Shown here piece by piece: positions 49,701 to 61,700 of a stretch of 64,000 nucleotides of DNA. Source of the stretch: Haliclystus octoradiatus (Eukaryota > Cnidaria > Staurozoa > Stauromedusae > Haliclystidae); contig OU744450.1 of the NCBI GenBank assembly GCA_916610825.1, positions 3,312,578 through 3,376,577 of the forward strand, read 5' to 3'. The position numbers and the translations under genes were made by a program. Under the pieces are notes generated by a model that did no database searches, was not told where the DNA came from, and saw only the letters and a program-made list of their open reading frames with translations. Numbering within the stretch: position 1 is the stretch's first letter; each line of letters opens with the position of its first letter.

Positions 49701-52700
49701 GTCTCACAGAAATACCCTTTATTGAAGCATCTTTCTTTTTCTACCTAGTTTGCTGTGAAACAATTCTATGTCGTCCATCAAATACCATTTTTGATGCAGG
49801 TAATTTTTTTTATCAATTCTGTTCTTCTCACTTGTGAGTTGTGGCTATTATCAGGCACAGTCTCTTTGGGTAAAATACTGTCCCTCAGATAAAACAGGGT
49901 ATGTTGGCTAGGGTATCAGACCTCAGCTTGCACGATATTGGGTTCAATCCAACTTTTAGCAGATTTCAAACTACTGTATTTCCATGCTTATGAATTCTGG
50001 TTATTGCTTTTATCCCCATAAAATCCATCATAAACAGTCTAGATAATCCTTAATTTCAGATTATTCTTGAAATTTTGATTCTCATGTCTGATGTTAACCA
50101 ACTAACCTAACAGTGAAACAGTGAAAAGAGGCTGCTAGCTACTCTATTAAAATGGTCAATAAAAAATGTATATGTCATGTTCAAGGTTTGAAACACAGGA
50201 ATGTTAAAACTCTATTATTCATTATATAGTACCATTCCAATGATCTGCTAGACGTTCGATAAATGTCCATACGGTAGGGAAGAGGCTGGTTCTGATGGAG
50301 GATGAAATCGCCTTCAAATATATGATTGATTGATTGTAATGTAAAATAACTTAAAAATATGATTGGTCAAAATTTGAAGCTGATCTGATTAGAAATGATA
50401 AAGATATTGATGTTTTAATACGTTTATTCTGCCACATGTTTACTTTTGTGACGTCATTATTAATTTTTTTTTGAAAGTTATGCTTTAGAGATTCCCCCAT
50501 TTAATGTAGCATAATTTGGATATGAACAACATTGGGGGTTTCTTATGAAAACATCGCCTTCAAATATATGATTGACTGTAAAATAACTAATCATATTGAT
50601 TGGTCAAAGTTCGAAATTTTATCTGATGAAAAAATGATAGAGATATCGATTAATGATAATCCTTGATTTCAGACTATTTCATTTTATGTGATAATTCAAC
50701 TGGATAAAGCATTATCAAATTTCTACTATCATGCAATGGTACTGTTATAGCTATGTAAATATCATGTTTGTTTGTGTTTTAGCTATTTGCATGCGTTTCA
50801 CCTCTTGTTGACATTGAATCTGTTGATACTATACCAGATGAATATGGTATCGATTTGGTAAGAATTTTCTATATAATCTCATTATCTACAATCAATTTTA
50901 TAACGCTCACCTCTATACAACAGCCACCTGTGTATAGTGGCTACTTGCAAATTCTAAGTTGATAGTTTCTATTTGATAATTTATATTTTGTAATAAAATT
51001 GAGAAACTGTTGCCATTGACTTTTGTTTTAAAATTTGAAATATTGTGTTTGATTTTAATAGGTGTATATATTCAGGCGTACCCCCTACATTATCATTTAG
51101 TTTTATATTTATTTGTGTTATACTGTTATAGGTTCCTGGTAAGTGTTTATATTTATTGTTGCGATCGCTGGAAAAGGAAAAGGATGACGCATTGGATATT
51201 CTAGTGGCTGTCAATTGTGAAAAACCACTCAAACCATACGTGAGTTTTTAATTGTCCTGAATGCAGACTGACCTTTTCCTTGTATAGTCTGTTTTCGTAT
51301 TGGCGCCGAAATATCGTATACTGATAATAATTGTCTTTTTACTGAATTCATATTGAATAAATATTTACGTGGTGTGGTTGATCCAGTCATTACTCAATTT
51401 TCATTATTTTAAACTTCTTGCCAACTGTTCACATACTTTATTATCCAATCACAACATATTTTTAAGAACTTTCTTTGTAAAACAATTCAAAGTAAATGAT
51501 AACAACAAGACCATATTAGGAGCGTTATTGCAACCGTAGGGGCTCAAAAATGGCCATTTTTGTGCCATTGATAACAAGGCTTTGTTTTTGAGCTAAACGT
51601 TTTTCCAATTCATGATATTATTTTTGCGCACTTTGTTCAAATTTTGTGAGTCTGGATTTGACGGAACGAAAATGGCGTCCATAAATCATGTGATTGGCAT
51701 CTGTCTAATTGTCCACAGTGTCCCAGCTCTTGTAAATAGATGGCTCCGCTATTTCTGATTGAAGTTTGTTCTTGTAAACTTTATGAAACAGCAACAAATG
51801 TTGGCTTGTGGATTTCAATATTAAATTTCAATGTTTCTCCTGTAGGATGATTTTTATGCCAACCGTCCGGAAGCTGAAACAAGTTTAATAGATGTCAGTT
51901 TACGTCTTGCAATAACTGTTATTGCCTACGACCCTGAATCACCACGTGCGAATGAAATGCTAGTAAGTCAAGCGCATGCTGATAAAATATAGGTCACAGT
52001 TCAAAAAATGTTTATATGACTGTACAGTCGAACTTGGTTAATATCCCCTCTTTCAATGTTCCACCTTGCTTAATATCCCTACATTAATCTGATTTCTATA
52101 TTCCAGATTCCATTCTCCATACAAACTCTCATACTTCAACCTCGCTTAATATCCCATCTTGCTTAATGTCCTACTTTCATCCGAGCCAGAGGAGGGATAT
52201 TGAGCAAGTTCAACTGTATGTTTATCTTCATTGAAGGCTTCATTTTTGGAACAGATGATTTTGGGAGACACCAATAAAGCGTAATGAATCTTTAAACTGC
52301 AATTTATTGTAGCTCCCAACATTCCCGTGTGCAAAAATTTGTGATAGCCCCTGCGAAAACAGTTCAGGAATTCATGAACAGTTCATGAACAGTTCATGAA
52401 CGTTAAATGGCCCCAAATTTCCATGAACTGTTCATGAACTGTCTGTGAGAGTTCATGAACTATTCATGATTCATGAACAGTATGAACTGTTCATAAACCT
52501 TTCATGAACAGTTTATAAACAGCTCAGGAAAATTGGAGCCATTTAACGTTCATGAACTGTTCATGAACTCCTGGACTGTTTTTCGTAGGGGAGAGCACAA
52601 AAAAACCTATGCAACACTTTTTAATATGATAAACATCATAACTGAAATTGAAATTTGGGTTGGTTCATAATTGGAGTTGTTTGGATGTGATTTTTGCATT

Positions 52701-55700
52701 AATAAGAAACGTGATTCTACCTTGATGCTTGCCTTTGTCTACATTTCTTGCATGCTCAATCGACCAATCAAATAGCTAGGAAATATTTGATTGTTTGAGA
52801 ACAAATGGTTTGGTCAACGTTGTTGTGCCTTTATTTATGCTTGATGAATCAATCAACTTTGTACAAACCATACAATAATTGCACTTTCATTCTGTGTTAT
52901 TTCATTTGGAATAGTGTTAACTATAAGGCAACTCAACTAAGTTCTAAGTATAATCAGTTGCTAGTCTGAGTTGTTATGTTATGTTTTAATTACATTGTTG
53001 AAGTTTAAAACACATCTGAATTATGTCTCATTGCTCAATCTCCAAGTCGTAGTTTGGTTAAACGGTTGTTATTTAGCTGTCTTGCTTAACATTGGTTTAT
53101 TTAATTTTCCTGTATATGGAGGTCACCTGCCCATAGTCGTCGATATCTGGAGGTTCTAGTGTTACTATAACAACCAGTTTTATCAGTCTAATATTCCTGA
53201 TAAATATATTCAATACGGTGTAACCTGTATATAAGGGCCAGCTATGGGAGGTAGATAAATTGACCACTATAGACAGGGGGCCTTTATATACAAGTTTTTA
53301 TTCAATAGAAAATACTATTTTAGACATTGTAAGAATGACCACTATAGACAAACTGCCGCTGTATAGAGGTGACCGTTATAACAGCTTTGACTGTACTTAC
53401 TTTGTTATTAAATATTATCTAATAGCAAAAAATAGGGATCCTAAATAATCGTTAATCCTAAAATGTTTGTTTATTTGTCTGATGATTGTGTTTAAAGCAT
53501 AAAACTATTAATCACAATTATTTATGTGTAGTCCTGAAATGTTACTCCTTCTATTGTAATAATTACTTGTTTCCTTTCTCGAATAGGTTGCTCTGTGTAC
53601 TATTTTACCCAATTACCTTCATGAAATAGCAGTTGTTGCTGACAAGGAGGTTGATGTAATGGAAGCGACAAAATTAGAACTACATCATTTGAAACGTGCT
53701 CGCACATATATGCAAACTATAATAATACATAATGAACATCTATGCAGGTAGAAATTAATGAAAATATTGCTTAGTTTTTGTTGCCATATAAAGACCAGGT
53801 ATCTGCTAACTCGTTACGTAAATAATTAGGAACTCTGAGTGTTGAAGTCGGTCAACAGTTTAGAACGATATTTAAGAGCAGAAAATTGATTGATGAACTT
53901 AGGGTCTGTAAGGCGAGACCGATTTTGTCTTTTCCAAACTTGTCATCCTGTCTACACATACTACTTCATCATCATCATCATCATCATCATCATCGTCATC
54001 ATTGCGATAGTGACAGTATCGACGATGAGATACATCTACTCTTTAACTGTAATATAAATAGTAACTTGAAGGTAGCGTTTTTTGATAAAATAGAAAATTT
54101 GCATAACAACTTTCAGGTATTCTCTGTGCATGGACTGTGCATGAATTTTTGGGCAAGTTCACGTTCATGAACCAGTTCATGAACCGGTTCATGAACCCAC
54201 AAACAAATGTTCATGAACTGTTCGTGAACTCAAGGTTAATTTCGCAGGGGATTGCCCCAAAAACGTTAATCCGAATATTATGCATAATTTACAAATTACT
54301 AAATTGATTTGAATAGTTTTAGTTTAGAAAAAGTTGTCTAGAGTTTTAAAGAGAAAAATAATTTGGGTTTAAAAAGGTTGAAATAAAGAACAGTGTAATG
54401 CGTGAGACATACAGGCAGAATTACATTGGATTTGAATGCTAAATTTAATTATTCTTATTGTTTTTAGTTCCTTTCAATTTGAAGATGTCGGTGGGTCTAA
54501 AGAATCACTTGATAGTACTAAATCAGTACCTGCTGCTTTAATTAGATCATGGTGGGATCGTGCACTAACTAATGTGACATCAGTATTTCGTTCAACGTCG
54601 AAAAGATCAATATCTGAAAAGTTTGAGAGTCTGTCGATGGTTGGAGGTATGCATGACAATTTTGTTTGAAATAATTTATTTGCTATTCATAACATGGTTT
54701 CTTGTGTGAAGTTCTGGTCAGTGTCTTTTGGTAACACATTTTAAATACAATTAAACATGTCTGTAACAACTACATATATCATTTAGATGAATCGATCACT
54801 ATATACAGGTGACCTTTATACACAGGGTTGATTCAATCAGGCATGAGAATTTTCGGTCCTTTACTTGATTTCAGGGGGTAGCAGCACAATTTTCCCGACA
54901 AGTGGACCAACTCTACCAAAGGGGGGGGGGACATTTATAAAATATTTGAAGTAATACTTTAATAAAAACATCACAATTTTTTCAACAGTTTTGAAACTTT
55001 TTCCAGACATGTGAAAAATTTTGAATATGTCACTGCAAACATTATACAGTTGATCAAGTTTGGAAATTCTATTTTTTAAATTGGATAGATATTCCAAAAG
55101 TTTTTAATACAAGCAAAATAGTATTTAAATTGGTTTAAACCCTTGATCTCGATTCCTTAACACTTATGATGCCGACGATTTTTCAATATCCTTTCACCAC
55201 AGGCCGCCCTGTTTTTGCATGCGATCACAATATCAAGTAATCAACTTTCAAGTTCATTTATCTCGAGAAATATTCGTTTTTATATAATAAAGTTTTGGGA
55301 AATTATTATTTCGAAACATATATTTCATGTTGTGTACTTTTTGTTTGAAATTTTATAATCAAAGACTGCGCAGTTTTCAAAAGAAAAACACAATGACGGA
55401 AATGTTTCAAATGTTTTATGAAAAACAGTCTTAAAATTCAAATTATTTTAACATCAATCAAACAAAATAAGTTTTAACATATCATACTTTATTTAAACTT
55501 TTGATTTATTTGGTCTCAAGAGCAATTTAGCCTTGAAACAAGATGAAAAAGAGAGCAACTATGTCTGTAGACCCACGCCCGTACGCCATGAATGTCGAAA
55601 TTTTCATTTCTAAAAAAATTAATTTAAAATAGATAGACTACATTTTATATCCAATAATGATTTAAGCCAACTCCCAATACAATTAATTAGACCAGGAATC

Positions 55701-58700
55701 GAATATAAACATATATAACATGCTTGATTTATATTAATTTGGACAAAACTTTCATTATAACGAATTTTAAAAAATCCGAAAAAATTGCAAAACACAACAC
55801 AAACTTCTCTGTCTCCAAATAAAATTCATTAACCAGAAAACCACATACAAAACAGAAATAATAATAGTTGATGACCATATAAATGTATTGCTTCAGTTTT
55901 TATCGTGTTTTCGAAGTAATAATAGCTCATTTTATTGCCTTTCGTAGCGCCAAAGCGATCGCGTGTCAACACTTCGCCATTTTGTTTTGCTTTCGAACTT
56001 TCAAACTGATTTAAAATCGCAAGATCACGTTGGATTCAAGTGAAAGAAGATTCCCTGCTTAGCTGATATTCGATTGGTTTAATTGAACAAAGGTTTCTGC
56101 TTGAAGACTTCCTTTTTCATTGTTTTTAAGCTCTGTGGAAAGCCCACGTTGCTATCCCGAGTATACTCGGGTTCGGCCTGCTGACGGGGGTCAAGCTATC
56201 CCGAGTATACTCGGGTTCGGCACGACAAGTGTTAACATCACAATAATTTGGCCTAGATGCTTGGTTGGTGGGAGGTTGGCAGCAAAATACAATAGCTAGT
56301 TGAACAATAGGAGACCTGACACCACCAACCAAGCTCCATTCACACTGCTAAAGTCAGTGGAATTCCTAGGGATGGGTAGGGAGGGGGAAAAGTAAGTAAA
56401 TAATAAATAACGTAAAATATCAGCAGCACATAAGATATTTTAGGCTAGTATGAAAATATACACAATGTAGCTTTATTTACAAAAATCTTTCTTTGTGAAC
56501 AGTAGACTATTTTGTCTTTGACTCCATTCATAAAATCAAACCAATAAACTACTCCTATTTGTCTTACCTCTCAAACTATTTTAAGTTACAAAACAAACTC
56601 CTTTGCGGAAAGTAAGTTACTTGCATTGTTCTATTTAATTAAGTAAGAATCAAGGAAACGATCAAGTGGAAAACAATTTCCTGGGGAATAAGAATAGTTT
56701 AAGATGTTAAACTCAGAAATTGTTTCAGATTTGATTGAGTTATGCTCGACAGAACAAATATCTATACAAATACACACAATGGCTCTTTGTGATGCTTGTT
56801 GTGTTGTTTAGGACTTAACATTTATTTTTGCGTTTATTGATATACAGTACCATAGATAAAAGTTTAAATGATAAAATTGTTTGTTTTTATATTATCCATC
56901 AGGGGCTATTAGTATTTATCTGATATTTTCCATGTGTTATGTTTACAGACGAAGAGAATCCATTTTATTCACGTGCTTTGAGCATGACAGAAAGAGACAG
57001 TCTGGACAACTACTACATACCACGCATGATGTTGTTGTATTCCGCTTCTGATTTTATTACTCATTGGACTCAACGGATAGAAATTATCAAATCAAGAGCT
57101 CCTGATCGTTATAGTTTCCCTGAAGTATTTGATGAAGATCATTGTAGTGTAAGTAATATATAAATGTAAGTAAGTGAACAATATTATGTGACTCTTATTG
57201 GGTGCGATCAATCGTACACATTCTGAGTATTTATGTTTCTTAGAGGTGTGCGCTTGTGATCGCACACCTTATAATGATTCAATCCAGGGTTACACGGTAT
57301 AATCACTTCCACTTTATTTGAAACTTCATTGTTATTTTGTAGATTTTGGTCACCATTGCAAACGTATTATTACGACTCTCATTCGATGACCAAGAAGTGT
57401 TGAATAATTCAGGACTTAGGAGGTAAAGTTAAAAAAAAAAAAGAAAAGCAATTAGGGATGAGACGATTGTTCTGAAAACAATCGGATTTGCCTATCATCG
57501 GCGCCAATTTTTACTTATCGGAAAACAATCGGCATCGGCAAATCAACCACTTTGTCAATCGTTGAACCGATTGTTTTCAGACAATGAAATTCAATTAAAA
57601 AATTTCTTTATTCGAAAATTTTAATTTAATGTTTTTTTATCATCTTAATCTTGATTAAAAGTTTACATCGCTCAATGCAGTCGCTCTGTTTTAATTACAT
57701 CGTGTTGTAATTCAAAACCTATTCAAAACGTTCGAATGATTCGTCATGCCACTTGACACCTTCTATCGTTATAAAAAGGAAAAGGTCAACACAGAAGCGT
57801 TGATGAATAAAACATGTGATCATGGTTGAATGAAAATTTTATTGAGAATGAAAAAGCGGCCGCCGGGTTTTATTTTGTAGGAAACAGTTTTGAAATAGTT
57901 AAAGTAGTTTGATGTTTAAAAAATGCTTGTACAGAGATTTTATTTTTATTATTTTGGATGAAGTAAACTGGAAAGATATACAAATTATTCACGGGAAATA
58001 GTCCCTTCGTTTAACATTGCCCGCTTCGTTGTGTGGACAGGCAAACTTTTGCTATCATCAAATTTAAAAAACATAATGATATTTCATCTTGTTTAATTCA
58101 GCTAATTGCAGACTTGCATATATAATGTAATTTCGTATTATAAACTCATGATCTACGTCTACGGTTATATGTTTTCTCCTGCTCTTTTGTTTTGAAATTT
58201 GATTTGTTGTATTGGAAGCAATCGGCAAAAACCGATTAATCGACCATTTGTTATGACTAATCGGCGGCTGACTAATCTGCATCGAACATCAGTAAATTTC
58301 ATTATCGTCTCATCCCTAAAAGCAATACAGTATATCATGCTTGATATAATTTTGCTATAACATAGTTTCTGATTATCTGCAAACAAGTTTGGTTATTTTC
58401 TAACTCTACATAACTAAACTATTATCTGTTCAAATCCCTATTACCGTAATCCAGCACATGTAAACAAGTCGCGTTTTAAAGTATAAATTTCATTCTTCAG
58501 AAACTTGATGTGACCGCGTGAAATACAAACATCAACATTTTTCACCCCTTTCTCAATAACCAATTTTCTTGTTTTTACAACACAAGATGCAAAATAGGAC
58601 ATTAAAAAATAGTCTGGAATTTTCCCACTCTTAAGATTCACTTGCGACTTATACTCTCTGGATTACGATAAACATGGAAATTGTGGAAATGGTTTTTTCT

Positions 58701-61700
58701 GTCATGTGAGAGAAATACACTTTATGACATTTCTAAATGTAGATAGATGCTCCCATCACACCGAGTAGGCGGATCTGTAGCAATTGCGTGCCATTAAAAT
58801 TGCTCATACGTGACGGTTCGTGTCAGAATCAAAACTCGGGGAAAAATCCAATTGTTTTTTTTCAACAATTCGGTTTGGCGAAAAGAAGTAGGAAATTATT
58901 GAAAATTATTGAAAATTTTAACATATTTTAATTAATAAAATGAGATAGAGTCGTCAAAAATGAAAGCAAATTGAAGATTTGAAAATTAATCAAAAATCTA
59001 AATAAGATAATCAAATAAAACGAAATCCAAACTTTTATTGAAAATTATTTTATTTTGTTAATTCTGACACGAACTGTCACATATTCCAAATGTTTCATGA
59101 TTGATAGACTCAAAGATTGTTGCTATTTGTTAACAGGTTTTTCTTGATGGCGTTACCAGTTATTGATTGGTCAGATGAGCGTCAATATGCACTACTTGAT
59201 GTCGTAGAACGTGTTTATAAGATCTTTTCAAAAATATTGAGTCGTCCAGATTTTGTGGTAAGTTAGATTTAAAATTTATTTAATATATGTTTTGGATTTC
59301 TGGTTTCTGGTTTTCTACTTCTACATCACATGTTTTTTATTCATAGAAATTTGCTAATTGGGATGCTCTTGAAATCTATATCCGTGGTATGTAAACAGTT
59401 ATTCCTGTAAAATTCTTAGGCTTGGATTCCACCATACTTGGTAACCATGTGAGCATAGTGATTTTCGTGCCGGTTGGGCATTTGATTACACTATAACAAA
59501 GTAATCCGGTATGCCAGGTTTCTTTAGCCGAGCAAAATCCACTATGTTACGAACATGGGGGTAAAAATTGATCCAGCACGAATTATCGACTGTGATGTAA
59601 TTTGTATTGTGTTATCGTCAGAGTTGTACTAATGTATTCCAACAATCAATCCAATATCGTTTTTAGCCTGATGGTAATATACTTATCAGGTAGGATTTCT
59701 ATCAGGCATAGTGGAATCCCCAATTTATACCTGAAATAGAACATTTTCATTCATTCCACCACAATCATTCCAACATTCTGTAATTAATGTTTCAGGTATT
59801 GCCCTCACTGTTACTAAATCAAAACATCTTGCCTCTCGACGTGAAGTTAGGGTGAGTTTGTCATAGATAATAATCATTAATCTTCTTATTTAATAATCAT
59901 CTACAATACCTTTTTAAAACCCCTTCACATTTATCGCTCTAACCAATACAGACATCAAAAAATTTGTCAGATCAAACAATTTTCAAACCTTGTGATAGCA
60001 GACTAAATCAATTGTATAAACTTAAAGGTGAAAATCACTCGTTTTGGCAACTTCTGATTTTCTGATTCTTTCTCGTTGTTTCCTTACGTGCCTCTTATGC
60101 GTCATTGTGGTGAAGCTTTTGTTCATTTGAAACTTTATGCTAATCACTTAATGTTGGTCAGTTTCACTGAATCGGTCGACTGTTATTCACAGGTTTCACA
60201 AGATACAGCCTCGTTAGTATCAGTGTCTTGCTGCAGCCAAATATTGTGATAACTAGTAATTAGTGTAGGTCCAGTACTTGACCTTGTGTGATAAAACTTA
60301 TAATGTATTGATAATATATGGGTTATATTTTTATATTCAAAGTCTTAGTGATAATGTTCAAAGCAATTCACAATCTGGCACCTACTTACATTTCAGAACT
60401 TGTTACTCTTTATGAACCTAGAAGATCACTAAGGTCTAAAAACAGTAAAACTCTGAATTTTAAATTGTACAAACTATGTCGTTATGGCGGAAGAATGTTT
60501 ACCCATGCTGCCCCTGCCGTGTGGAACAATCTCGCAGTAGAAGCAAAATATGCAATAACAATTGAAACTTTTAAACAATAAAAACGAGTCTTTTTAAAAT
60601 TGCTTTTAAATGTTAAAGTATTTACAGTATATTTCTTAACCAACTTTTAACATATTTACACCACTGTTTGAAGTAATAAAAAATAAAATAAAATACATAT
60701 ATATTTATAATATTATAACATGTAAAGCGCTATTGAGCAACTATTGGAAATAGCGCTCTATAAATAAATAAAGTTTATTATTATTATTATTATTATTATT
60801 TAGATGGAGTAAAATAATTGAATGTGACGGAAACTAATAACAAGAATTATGAATATTGCACAGGTGTGATATTAACTGCCAGATGAAATTTGTAGGCTTT
60901 ACTTCAGATATATGAAACCTGTATAGTAATGATAATATATTGTACACACACATACGTGTAACAGTGCTCAATGTTATTAGTTAAAAATTAATTAACTTAA
61001 AACAGAGCAAAAATAGATGGAAACAATAAACTGTTATATATACTGGCATACCTGCAATTACTTCTCTAAAGCCACCACCTGTCTACAGTGGTCACTCTTA
61101 ATATGTCTAAAATCGTATTTTCTATGGAATCAACCCTGTATATAAAGGTCACCTACATATAATGGTCAATTTTTGTACCTCTTATAGTTGGCTGTTAAAT
61201 ACATGTTTCATTGTAATATTTTCTACTGAATCAAACCTGTATATAAAGGTCACCTGCATATAACAGTCAATTTATGTACCTCTCATAGCTGGCTGTTATA
61301 TTTACACGTTTCACTGTATTACTGTTCCATCTTTACTTCCAGACACTTCTCAGTGTATGCATTCAGCTGGCAATTGGAGATTTTCCAAGTCATTGGGAAG
61401 AAACACGTCCGACTGCCAGTGGCATACCATCAGTTACAGTATCATATCTTTTTCAAACAACGGTTGTAAAGTTTGCAGCAAAATTACTTCATATTGATGG
61501 TGGCCATTATGGTTTACGTAATTTATGTTCTGGTTATCCAGAAGATACAAATGTTCCACGTCTGACGTCATTTCTTCTTCATTGGTTGTTGCCGTTATGT
61601 TTAAGATTAGGAACTAACCGTCCTGGTAGGTAGTTAACATCTCTGGAATCTAGGAATTGCTTTTTAATTTACATTTTCTACTTTTACTAAATTTAAGAGC

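Noticed and set aside
52348..52592. CRISPR-like array of short repeats
   Set aside because: The units are palindromic foldback repeats of a eukaryotic element without regular spacers.
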